A stretch of DNA of 15,166 nucleotides from DASWHX01 sp036397995. Lineage in GTDB: Bacteria > Bacteroidota > Bacteroidia > Cytophagales > Cyclobacteriaceae. Under the pieces are notes generated by a model, which was not told the origin of the DNA, ran no database searches, and saw only the letters and a program-made list of their open reading frames with translations. Position numbers and translations under genes: made by a program. Of this stretch, positions 1 through 7,212 are shown piece by piece. Location: assembly GCA_036397995.1 (NCBI GenBank), contig DASWHX010000029.1, positions 1 to 15,166 on the forward strand, given 5' to 3'. The first letter of the stretch is position 1. Each line of letters starts with the position of its first letter.

Positions 1-1136
1 GCGGAAAATGGGAATTTGCCAACTTTGATTTCATAGCCGGCTTCCTTTGCGGCCTTTTCCGTATAACCCACAGATGCAATCTCGGGGCTGCAATATGTAC
101 AACCAGGCATGTTATTATAGTCTAAAGGTTCCGGGTTCATTCCGGCAATCTTTTCAACGCAGGTGATTCCTTCCGCTGAGGCGACGTGTGCCAGAGCCTG
201 ACCTTTTACAATGTCGCCGATAGCATAAATACTGTTAATGTTCGTTTTATAATATTGATCAACAATCACTTTTCCCTTGTCGATTGCCACTCCCACTTCT
301 TCCAATCCCATACTTTCCAGATTCGTACTTATACCCACAGCAGACAGCACGATATCACAATCCACTTTCTCCTCTCCTTTTGGTGTTTTAATGGTTACCT
401 TGCAGCCCTTACCTTTTGTATCCACTGAAGTAACCTCCGAACTAGTCATGGTTTTAATTCCGGCTTTTTTAAAGGAGCGTTCCAGTTGCTTGGAAACTTC
501 TTCATCTTCCAGGGGAACCAGGTTGGGAAGGAATTCAACCAGTGTTACTTCAGTTCCAAGTGTATTATAGAAGTAAGCGAATTCAGAACCGATTGCGCCG
601 GAACCTACAACAACCATCTTTTTTGGAAGGGAAGGAAGTGTCATGGCCTCGCGATAGCCGATAATTTTCTTTCCGTCAATCATAAGATTTGGCAATTCCT
701 TGGATCTTCCTCCCGTCGCAAGAATTATGTTATTTGCCGTATATTCGGTTTTCTTGCCATCCTTTTCAACCTCTACTTTTCCACTGCCCTTCAGTCTACC
801 AAATCCTGCAATATGCTGAATTTTGTTCTTCTTAAACAAAAATTGAACACCCTTACTCATTCCATCTGCAACATCGCGGCTACGTTTCACCATGCTGACA
901 AGATCGGCTTTAGATTCCTTAACTTTTATTCCATAATCTTCCGCGTGCTTTATGTACTCAAAAACATTTGCACTTTTAAGTAAGGCCTTGGTAGGTATAC
1001 AACCCCAGTTAAGACAAATTCCACCCAATTCCGCTCTTTCCACAACCGCTACATTCATTCCTAGCTGAGAGGCTCTAATGGCGGCGACATATCCTCCCGG
1101 CCCTCCTCCAATTACGATCAAATCAAATTTTGACAT
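1..1136 (-). CDS. lpdA: Dihydrolipoyl dehydrogenase (E3/L-protein), C-terminus beyond window
   Basis: FAD-dependent enzyme that reoxidises dihydrolipoamide using NAD+. It is the shared E3 subunit of the 2-oxoacid dehydrogenase complexes and the L-protein of the glycine cleavage system; it is cytoplasmic. Reading from ATG at 1136, 378 codons are open to the window edge. The FAD-binding GGGPGG is at residues 10-15. The redox disulfide is C41-LNWG-C46 followed by IPTK. The NAD-binding GSGAIGSEF is near residues 178-186 and the second FAD motif YAIGD is near 304-308. The start of the dimerisation domain (PGCTYCSPEIASVG) is near 344-357. The family is usually about 465 residues, so roughly 85 residues, including the catalytic His-Glu pair, lie outside the window. 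It is divergent from fabG, with a promoter-like TAAATTTG upstream. Assignment to lpd rather than mercuric or glutathione reductase rests on the CLNWGCIPTK signature. Confidence 0.95.
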   Translation of the reverse strand, partial: MSKFDLIVIGGGPGGYVAAIRASQLGMNVAVVERAELGGICLNWGCIPTKALLKSANVFEYIKHAEDYGIKVKESKADLVSMVKRSRDVADGMSKGVQFLFKKNKIQHIAGFGRLKGSGKVEVEKDGKKTEYTANNIILATGGRSKELPNLMIDGKKIIGYREAMTLPSLPKKMVVVGSGAIGSEFAYFYNTLGTEVTLVEFLPNLVPLEDEEVSKQLERSFKKAGIKTMTSSEVTSVDTKGKGCKVTIKTPKGEEKVDCDIVLSAVGISTNLESMGLEEVGVAIDKGKVIVDQYYKTNINSIYAIGDIVKGQALAHVASAEGITCVEKIAGMNPEPLDYNNMPGCTYCSPEIASVGYTEKAAKEAGYEIKVGKFPFS

Positions 1137-1160
1137 GGATGGTTACTTCAAATTGAGGGT

Positions 1161-1168
1161 CAAATTTA
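1161..1168 (-). promoter_or_regulatory. Putative -7 promoter element of lpd
   Basis: On the minus strand this reads TAAATTTG, a full match to the Bacteroidota -7 consensus TAnnTTTG, about 25 bases upstream of the lpd ATG. The region 19 bases further upstream is a T-run rather than a clean TTTG, so the -33 element is weak. The position fits a short leader. Confidence 0.4.
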
Positions 1169-1267
1169 AGGTAAACTCGGATAGAAAAAAATTCAGTTTC
1201 GGAAGCTAAATGAAGGATTTTAGGGTCAATATGAAGTCATCCGTTGGAATTGGCTATGCCTTTTCCT

Positions 1268-1275
1268 TATTTTAG
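1268..1275 (+). promoter_or_regulatory. Possible -7 promoter element of fabG
   Basis: TATTTTAG differs from TAnnTTTG at one position. A TTG lies 21 bases upstream (1244-1246), which could act as the -33 element. It is 27 bases before the fabG ATG. The match is weak and AT-rich sequence gives such hits by chance. Confidence 0.25.
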
Positions 1276-1302
1276 TCGCCAAAAAAGCATTACAATCTTA
1301 TA

Positions 1303-2049
1303 ATGAATTTACTAGAAGGAAAAATTGCTCTAATTACAGGAGCATCAAAAGGAATTGGAAGAGCTATTGCTCTAACTTTTGCTGAGCATGGCGCAAATGT
1401 TGCCTTTACTTACTTGTCCAGTGTAGAAAAAGGGGAAGCACTGGAAAAGGAGCTATCTGCAAGAGGGGTGAAAGCAATGGGGTTTCGATCGGATGCTTCT
1501 GATTTCAAAACAGCCGAAGAATTAATTGCCGGAGTGGTCAGGGAATTTGGAAGCCTGAATGTGCTGGTAAATAATGCCGGTATCACTAGAGACAATTTGC
1601 TGTTGCGAATGAGTGAAGAGCAATGGGATGAAGTTTTGAGGGTAAATTTAAAGTCGGTGTTTAATACGGTGAAAGCTGCCACAAAGACGTTCATGAAGCA
1701 AAAAGGCGGGTCAATCATAAACATAACTTCAGTTGTTGGAATAAAAGGGAATGCAGGACAGGCAAATTATGCTGCATCCAAAGCCGGAATTATCGGATTT
1801 ACCAAGTCCATTGCTATTGAACTGGGCTCCAGAAATATAAGATCCAATGCTATTGCACCCGGATTTATAGAAACTGAAATGACTGACGTTTTGGATCAGA
1901 ACACCGTACAAGGATGGCGGGATTCAATTCCATTAAGAAGAGGCGGCAAGCCTGATGATGTCGCAAACGCCGCCGTATTTCTTGCATCAGATTTATCTGA
2001 TTACATTTCCGGGCAAGTGCTGCAGGTTGACGGCGGGATGCTTACCTAG
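1303..2049 (+). CDS. fabG: 3-oxoacyl-[acyl-carrier-protein] reductase
   Basis: NADPH-dependent short-chain dehydrogenase that reduces 3-oxoacyl-ACP in each elongation round of type II fatty acid synthesis. The cofactor motif TGASKGIG is at residues 12-19 and NNAG at 90-93. The catalytic tetrad is N115, S143, Y156 and K160 (YAASK), with APGFIETEMT at 185-194 and the C-terminal GQVLQVDGGM. The length of 248 residues is typical for FabG (about 245). The cofactor loop, the RVNLKSVFN segment and the C-terminus all resemble true FabG rather than a generic SDR, but many SDR paralogues look alike and substrate specificity is inferred. No other fatty acid synthesis genes are nearby. The gene stands alone, divergent from lpd, and ends three bases before a decayed permease fragment on the other strand. 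Confidence 0.88.
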   Translation: MNLLEGKIALITGASKGIGRAIALTFAEHGANVAFTYLSSVEKGEALEKELSARGVKAMGFRSDASDFKTAEELIAGVVREFGSLNVLVNNAGITRDNLLLRMSEEQWDEVLRVNLKSVFNTVKAATKTFMKQKGGSIINITSVVGIKGNAGQANYAASKAGIIGFTKSIAIELGSRNIRSNAIAPGFIETEMTDVLDQNTVQGWRDSIPLRRGGKPDDVANAAVFLASDLSDYISGQVLQVDGGMLT

Positions 2050-2051
2050 AT

Positions 2052-2220
2052 TTATTCGTACCTGAGACTTTGTGCCGGATTACGCCGACGCTGCCTTAAA
2101 AGTCTGAAAGCTAACCAGCATAATTGCAAAAATCAATACAACTAATCCTGACAGAAGAAAAACTCCAAGGGCAATTACTTAGAATTAGCTTATAGCTTAA
2201 AATGCCTTTATTTAAGACTG
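2052..2220 (-). pseudogene. Decayed C-terminal fragment of an FtsX/MacB-type ABC permease
   Basis: Translating the minus strand from 2178 gives a hydrophobic helix (GVFLLSGLVVLIFAIMLV), then SFQTFKAASA, then an in-frame stop. Skipping the single base at 2082 restores the family ending NPAQSLRYE and a stop at 2054-2052. This is the standard tail of MacB/FtsX permeases; the intact neighbour at 2325 ends SYQSIKAAIVNPVNSLRSE with the same KAA-x-x-NP spacing. Upstream, in another frame, YKLILS (about 2194-2177) fits the YR/YK strand that precedes the last helix, implying a second frameshift. Nothing convincing remains beyond about 2220. The fragment has no start and no open frame for a domain, so it is a relic. 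Its boundary at 2220 is approximate. Confidence 0.75.
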
Positions 2221-2324
2221 CCCTTATTGATAAGTGGTTACAAGAAATCTTCATTTTAATGTCCTTTTGCAACAAATTATGTGAATTGTCAGTATACTAG
2301 ATTAATTAATTTTCCCATCTCGCT

Positions 2325-4781
2325 ATGTTCAAAAACTACCTGAAAATAGGGCTAAGGGCTCTTGTAAAACAGAAAATCTATTCATTTATCAACATCCTGG
2401 GATTAAGCGTCGGCATAGCCAGTTGCGCGCTAATACTTATGCATGTGGAAGATGAATTTTCTTATGATCAGTTTCATCTGAAAAAGAATCAATTATATAA
2501 AATTGGTTTGGAAAGAAAATATCCAAATCATACTACTTACTTTGATTTAATCCCGCACAGTTTTATGGAGGTGATGGTTGAGGATTATCCCGAAGTTGTG
2601 GCCGGTGCGCGCATAGCAGATTTTACAGGTGGCGGACAATTCACTTTGATGATGCGTTACATTGATGAAAAAAATAATGAAAAAGCTTTTGAGGAATCCA
2701 GATTTCTGGCTGCTGATTCTAACATATTCGATATGTTCACCATTGAAGTGCTGAATGGAGACAAAGAGAAAGCTTTACGCGGAGCAAACAAGGTGGTAAT
2801 TACCGAAGAGACCGCGAAGAAATATTTTGGTGATGCTGATCCGATTGGCAAAACATTATCTGCTCCTTTTGCAGAATTTCAGGTAACGGCGGTTTGTGAA
2901 AATATTCCGGAAAACTCACATTTTGATTTTGATTTTCTTGCCAGTCTTTCAAGCGGTGGTAATTTTTTTCAACAGACTAACTTTACGGGCTTTTCAACGC
3001 ACACCTATTTAGAATTAGAACCGGACGCCAATCCTAAAGCACTGGAAGCAAAATTTCCCGCGATGGTAGATAAATACGCCGGCCCGCAGATTGAACAAAA
3101 TTTAAGCATCGCCTATGCTGATTATGTTGCCGCTGGAAATGGTTATCGTTATATCATGCGACAATTGACGGATGTACATCTGGATCCAACGAACTATGAA
3201 AGTAAGATGAAGCCCGGCGGTAATCTCACCTACGTTTACATTTTCATCAGCATTGCCATTATGATCATGATTATTGCCTGCATTAATTTCATGAATCTGG
3301 CTACCGCGCGGTCTGCAGAACGCGTAAAAGAAGTCGGCATCCGCAAAACCATGGGCAGCCACCGTAGACAACTGGTATCCCAATTTCTTACTGAATCTAT
3401 TGTAATTAGCTTTGTGAGTATGCTCTTTGCATTTTTGATTATTTATCTGGCCCTCCCCTATTTCAATACGCTGGCTCAAAAGAATCTTGCACTTAACATC
3501 ACGGGAAGTATGATAGTTCCTATGATGTTCATTTTTGCACTTATCGTTGGATTGCTGGCAGGAAGTTATCCTGCCTTTGTTATTTCGGGCTATAGCCCGG
3601 TTAGTGTTCTAAAGGGGAAGCTTCACTCTTCAGGCCGGGGTTCCTGGTTGAGAGATGGGCTGGTTATTTTTCAGTTTTTTGTGTCCATAATTTTGATAGT
3701 AGGAACCCTGGGAGTGAAAAAGCAGATGGATTTCATGCGGAATAAATCTCTTGGGTTTGATAAAGATCATGTTATTTACGTAACCGGAACCCAGGTACTT
3801 GGTCAGAACTTTGAATCATTTGTTAATGAGATCAGGAGAATGCCAGGGGTAGAAAGTGCAGCAGGAGGGCAATCTGTACCGGGTCTATTCACATTTGGCG
3901 CTCAGTTTACCAAAGAAGGAGCCACTGAACCATTAACCACCAAGAGTTTTAATATGTCTGATGATTTTGCTGAAACCCTGGGGTTTGAGATCGTGGATGG
4001 CAGGGATTTCAGTAAGGATTTTGATGATTCACTTTCTCTGATATTAAATGAGGTTGCAGTAAGAACTTTGGGTCTGGAGGATCCCGTTGGGAGCAGGCTG
4101 TCAACCAATGCAGGTGGAGGGAACGGTGGAAATCGTATTTTTACGGTGGTGGGGGTCGTGAAAGATTATCATTTCCAGTCTTTAAGGGACGAGATTACAC
4201 CACTTGCGATTTTCTGTACGGAATCCAATGGTCCTGGTCCAAATTTTCTGGTTGCAATCCGGACGGAGAGCAGAAACCTGGGTGATCTGGTTCTTTCCGT
4301 TGAAAATCTTTGGAATCGCCTCGCAGTTAATAACGACCCATTTAAGTATAAATTTCTGGATGAGTCTCTGGAAGCTCAGTACAGGGATGAAAAAAGATCG
4401 GGAGAACTCTTTGGCATTTTTGCCGGTCTGGCAATAATCATTGCCTGTGTGGGATTGTTTGGATTAGCCGCTTATACTGCCGGTTTACGAACCAAAGAAA
4501 TTGGAGTAAGAAAGGTGATGGGTGCCTCAGTTGCTCAAATAGTAGCTATGCTTAGTATCGAATTCACAAAATTGATTTTGATCGCGTTTGTCCTGGCCGT
4601 TCCAATGGCCTGGTGGGGAATGGACAATTGGCTCAATGGGTTCTACTACCGGACTACTTTAGGAATAAGCACGTTTTTTATCGCCGGTGGCTCCGCCTTA
4701 CTTATCAGCTGGCTAACGGTAAGCTACCAATCTATTAAAGCTGCTATCGTAAATCCGGTAAATTCATTGCGAAGCGAATAA
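2325..4781 (+). CDS. FtsX/MacB-family ABC transporter permease, two-domain
   Basis: Inner-membrane permease of the MacB/FtsX superfamily, 818 residues. The order is: first helix (about 18-39), large extracytoplasmic MacB-type periplasmic domain (about 43-300), three helices near 303-325, 355-377 and 397-420, a helix near 443-463, a second periplasmic domain (about 465-690), and three helices near 697-718, 746-763 and 782-802. The coupling-type motif after each domain is visible twice: ERVKEVGIRKTMGSHRRQLV at 332-351 and RTKEIGVRKVMGASVAQIV at 722-740. The tail NPVNSLRSE is typical. The protein is thus an internal duplication of the four-helix unit. No ATPase partner is encoded here, so it must come from elsewhere; the substrate is unknown. 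Bacteroidota often carry many such permeases. It converges with the reductase gene, four bases apart. Confidence 0.9.
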   Translation: MFKNYLKIGLRALVKQKIYSFINILGLSVGIASCALILMHVEDEFSYDQFHLKKNQLYKIGLERKYPNHTTYFDLIPHSFMEVMVEDYPEVVAGARIADFTGGGQFTLMMRYIDEKNNEKAFEESRFLAADSNIFDMFTIEVLNGDKEKALRGANKVVITEETAKKYFGDADPIGKTLSAPFAEFQVTAVCENIPENSHFDFDFLASLSSGGNFFQQTNFTGFSTHTYLELEPDANPKALEAKFPAMVDKYAGPQIEQNLSIAYADYVAAGNGYRYIMRQLTDVHLDPTNYESKMKPGGNLTYVYIFISIAIMIMIIACINFMNLATARSAERVKEVGIRKTMGSHRRQLVSQFLTESIVISFVSMLFAFLIIYLALPYFNTLAQKNLALNITGSMIVPMMFIFALIVGLLAGSYPAFVISGYSPVSVLKGKLHSSGRGSWLRDGLVIFQFFVSIILIVGTLGVKKQMDFMRNKSLGFDKDHVIYVTGTQVLGQNFESFVNEIRRMPGVESAAGGQSVPGLFTFGAQFTKEGATEPLTTKSFNMSDDFAETLGFEIVDGRDFSKDFDDSLSLILNEVAVRTLGLEDPVGSRLSTNAGGGNGGNRIFTVVGVVKDYHFQSLRDEITPLAIFCTESNGPGPNFLVAIRTESRNLGDLVLSVENLWNRLAVNNDPFKYKFLDESLEAQYRDEKRSGELFGIFAGLAIIIACVGLFGLAAYTAGLRTKEIGVRKVMGASVAQIVAMLSIEFTKLILIAFVLAVPMAWWGMDNWLNGFYYRTTLGISTFFIAGGSALLISWLTVSYQSIKAAIVNPVNSLRSE

Positions 4782-4785
4782 AAGC

Positions 4786-5289
4786 CTATCGGGTATAATT
4801 AAGCTGCACCAGGCCGGAATCAAAAACCTTTGTTTCCTTCAGGATAAATTTTTTTCTTTCTCTTAATGAATGGAACAAAGGTTTTCCTTCACCAAGGATA
4901 ATGGGATGCACAGCCAGAGACATCTCATCGATCAGGTTATTTTGCAGAAAGTGATGAGTCAAATCAGCTCCGCCGAATAACCAGATATCCTTACCTTCAG
5001 TTTGCAAAATTGTATCCACGGTAGCTTTCCAATTGCCGCGGATTAATTGTGCATCTGCAATTTCTTTCAAAGAATTCGAAAAAACATATCGCTTAAATCC
5101 CGGGAATGAATTGGGATCTACTTTCAGAAGCAGTTCATAAGTTTTACTTCCCATAAATAAACTATCTATTCTCTTCATAAAATCAGACATTCCGTAGTCT
5201 TGATCGGTGAAACACCAATCATATTCCCCATTTGGACCTGCGATCATGAAATCAAGGCTGACCGCTACGTTAAGAATAACCTTCCTCAT
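4786..5289 (-). CDS. RibD C-terminal/dihydrofolate reductase-like protein
   Basis: A protein of 167 residues with the fold of dihydrofolate reductase and the RibD reductase domain. Visible hallmarks are the N-terminal strand VILNVAVSLDFMIAGPNGEYDW (positions 4-25), MGSKTYELL (46-54), and the nucleotide-binding block IWLFGGADL (102-110), followed by LIDEMSLAVHPIILGEGKPLF (119-139). Most family members read SLDG where this protein has SLDF (residue 14). The true substrate of this stand-alone group is generally unknown; it should not be called folA. It follows the sugar isomerase gene on the same strand after 24 bases, so the two probably share a transcript. It converges with the ABC permease gene, leaving four bases between the stops. 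Confidence 0.85.
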   Translation of the reverse strand: MRKVILNVAVSLDFMIAGPNGEYDWCFTDQDYGMSDFMKRIDSLFMGSKTYELLLKVDPNSFPGFKRYVFSNSLKEIADAQLIRGNWKATVDTILQTEGKDIWLFGGADLTHHFLQNNLIDEMSLAVHPIILGEGKPLFHSLRERKKFILKETKVFDSGLVQLNYTR

Positions 5290-5313
5290 TTAGGTTGAAA
5301 AGTTTTTGTATTT

Positions 5314-6336
5314 TTACATTTCGGCAAAAATGGTTTCCAGTAATTTTTTTGTGGCTTTAATTCCATCCTCTTCGCTTAATTTTCCACCTTCATACTCAAT
5401 TCCTATATATCCATCGTATCCGGAATCTGCTACAATGGTCAGCATCTTGCGATAATTTGTTTCGATGCAATTTCCGTTGTCATCAAAGTCATAACTTTTA
5501 GCACTTACACCCCTGGCAAAAGGCATCAGTTCTTCCACACCTTTATACCTGTCATACCATTCATTATTACCCAAATTAAAATTTCCGAAGTCGGGAAGCG
5601 TTCCTGCCAGGGGGTGATCAATCATCTGGATAACTTCCGACAACCATTTTCCATTGGATGAGAGACCGCCATGATTTTCCACTATTACATTGATATCAGA
5701 TTTTTCAGCGAATTCGCAAAGGCTGCGCAGACCCTCAGCAGCTAATTTTTGTTGTTCTTCAAAAGACCCGCTACTACGGGCATTTACCCGGATGGAATGA
5801 CAACCGAGGAATTTTGCAGCATCAATCCAGCGGAAATGATTCTCTACAGATTCCTTGCGTTTTGCTGCATCCGGATCTCCAAGATTACCTTCCAAATCAC
5901 ACATTATCAGGAGGCTTTTTACTCCTTCCCCATCGGCCCGCCGCTTTAGATCGGTAAGATAATTGGTGTCACGAGCGCGTGAAAAATAAAAAACATTCAC
6001 ATACTCCACAGCATCCAGGCCAAATTCCCTCCGCGCAACTACCGGAAAATCCAGCGGATCCAGATCTCCCAGATAAACTGATTTTGGATTGTTTAACAAT
6101 TGCTCCCTCAGGTTGGGCTGACTGTTGCCATTATTGTAAATTTTCCTGTGAAGGGACCACTGCGCCAGGGAGATTTTAAATGGAGCCTCAATGTTTTTAA
6201 AAGTTAGCTTCTCTGTAGATTTAGAAGTTAGCTTCTCTGTAGAACCTGCTGATAAGTTTTTCAGAATAAGAGAACTTCCAAGGAATCCGGAGCCGGTAAT
6301 CATAATTGATTTTTTTATTGCCTGTCTTCTTTTCAT
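5314..6336 (-). CDS. Exported sugar phosphate isomerase/epimerase-like TIM-barrel protein
   Basis: Xylose-isomerase-like TIM-barrel protein (AP-endonuclease 2 fold). I chose the ATG at 6336 because it begins MKRRQAIKKS, a twin-arginine-type signal followed by a hydrophobic stretch; an upstream ATG at 6366 would add ten residues before the signal and is less likely. The product is then 340 residues. Likely metal and active-site positions, numbered from the upstream ATG, are E230 in VIVENHGG, D259 in LPDFGNF and E324 in IGIEYEGG. Family members isomerise or epimerise sugars and related polyols; the substrate cannot be read from sequence. After the signal there is an in-frame duplication, STEKLTSK-STEKLTFK, which looks like a flexible linker. 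The gene is upstream of the RibD-like gene in a probable two-gene operon and divergent from xth. Confidence 0.85.
   Translation of the reverse strand: MKRRQAIKKSIMITGSGFLGSSLILKNLSAGSTEKLTSKSTEKLTFKNIEAPFKISLAQWSLHRKIYNNGNSQPNLREQLLNNPKSVYLGDLDPLDFPVVARREFGLDAVEYVNVFYFSRARDTNYLTDLKRRADGEGVKSLLIMCDLEGNLGDPDAAKRKESVENHFRWIDAAKFLGCHSIRVNARSSGSFEEQQKLAAEGLRSLCEFAEKSDINVIVENHGGLSSNGKWLSEVIQMIDHPLAGTLPDFGNFNLGNNEWYDRYKGVEELMPFARGVSAKSYDFDDNGNCIETNYRKMLTIVADSGYDGYIGIEYEGGKLSEEDGIKATKKLLETIFAEM
6201..6243 (-). repeat. In-frame 24-base tandem duplication within the isomerase linker
   Basis: Nineteen identical bases occur at 6201-6219 and 6225-6243 with a period of 24 bases, giving two copies of an eight-residue unit (STEKLTSK and STEKLTFK) just after the export signal. 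The period keeps the frame, and the segment lies outside the catalytic barrel. Confidence 0.85.
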
Positions 6337-6412
6337 TTCAATTAAAGAGGATTTGACGATCTTCAATTTAGGGTTTTTTATTTTTAATTGAGTGAAAATA
6401 ATAACAAATCCC

Positions 6413-6420
6413 TATACTTG
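6413..6420 (+). promoter_or_regulatory. Putative -7 promoter element of xth
   Basis: TATACTTG matches TAnnTTTG with one mismatch and ends six bases before the ATG at 6427. An ATTG lies 22 bases upstream (6387-6390). If used, transcription would start at or almost at the start codon, giving a leaderless or nearly leaderless mRNA. It also argues against the upstream ATG at 6388. Confidence 0.4.
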
Positions 6421-6426
6421 CGGGCA

Positions 6427-7212
6427 ATGGCAAATACCTTGAAAATAGTCTCCTGGAATGTGAATGGTATCCGGGCAATTGTAAAAAAGGATTTTATAAA
6501 ATCCATCAACAGAATGAACCCTGATATTCTTTGTTTGCAGGAAACAAAGGCCCCTTATGAGGAAGTGAAAACAGTTTCCACGCTGCTAAATCAATTTCCT
6601 GAAGTTCATATAAATTCTTCAAAGGCCAGAAAAGGGTATTCCGGTACGGCCATTTTTCTTAAAAATTCTTCAGCTGAAGTTAAGGCTGACATGGGTATTC
6701 AGAAGCACGACCAGGAAGGCAGGGTTTTAACTGCTTCATTCCCCGGTTTCTTCCTGGTAACAGTCTATACTCCTAATTCCGGCCGTGGCCTTGAGCGATT
6801 GAAATACCGGACCACCTGGGACACAGATTTCATGAAATTCATAAAGAACCTGGAAAAAGAAAAGCCGGTGATTGTTTGCGGTGATCTTAATGTTGCCCAT
6901 CAGGCTATTGACCTTGCAAATCCAAAAAGTAACTATAACAAAACCGCAGGCTATACCCAGGATGAAATTGATGGTTTTTCCAGGTTACTTGAAAGCGGAT
7001 TTGTTGATATTTTCAGGAAACGAAATCCAGAGCTGCTGGGTGTTTATACGTACTGGAATTATATGTTCAACGCAAGGCAAAATAATAAGGGTTGGAGAAT
7101 TGATTATTTTTTGATTTCTGAATCTTTGGTGCAAGCTGTTGTTGAAGCAGAAGTCTATCCGGAATTTCATGGCAGTGACCATTGTCCGGTTGGACTGGTG
7201 ATTAATACCTAA
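6427..7212 (+). CDS. xth: Exodeoxyribonuclease III / AP endonuclease
   Basis: Mg2+-dependent enzyme of base excision repair that cleaves DNA 5' of abasic sites and removes 3' blocking groups. The family start LKIVSWNVNGIRA appears at residues 5-17 of the 261-residue product, so ATG 6427 is preferred; the ATG at 6388 would add 13 residues not seen in the family. Catalytic landmarks are N11, E39 in LQETK, Y114 in VYTPNSG, D153 and N155 in GDLNVAH, GWRIDYF at 222-228 with D226, and the terminal GSDHCPVGL with D251 and H252. The segment YTYWNYMFNAR replaces the more usual YTWWSYR-type DNA-contact motif. It is closer to ExoA/APE1-type ExoIII proteins than to the nucleases that lack the SDHCP ending. 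It lies divergent from the isomerase and overlaps the convergent sulfatase by four bases. Confidence 0.93.
   Translation: MANTLKIVSWNVNGIRAIVKKDFIKSINRMNPDILCLQETKAPYEEVKTVSTLLNQFPEVHINSSKARKGYSGTAIFLKNSSAEVKADMGIQKHDQEGRVLTASFPGFFLVTVYTPNSGRGLERLKYRTTWDTDFMKFIKNLEKEKPVIVCGDLNVAHQAIDLANPKSNYNKTAGYTQDEIDGFSRLLESGFVDIFRKRNPELLGVYTYWNYMFNARQNNKGWRIDYFLISESLVQAVVEAEVYPEFHGSDHCPVGLVINT

Noticed and set aside
486..983. Plus-strand open frame of 165 codons
   Set aside because: It is antisense to the clearly coding lpd gene on the minus strand, and its product has no recognisable features.
2111..2254. Minus-strand open frame of 47 codons starting at 2254
   Set aside because: It overlaps the permease relic in a different frame and its product resembles nothing; the relic frames explain the sequence better.
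2266..2300. TTTG with TATACTAG as a promoter for the ABC permease gene
   Set aside because: The spacing (23 bases) and the -7 half CTAG fit the Bacteroidota consensus poorly; not strong enough to list.
1..3000. A glycine cleavage gene cluster, given lpd and gcvT in one window
   Set aside because: The two genes are almost 12 kb apart, on opposite strands, with unrelated genes between them and no gcvH or gcvP seen; lpd may equally serve the 2-oxoacid dehydrogenases.
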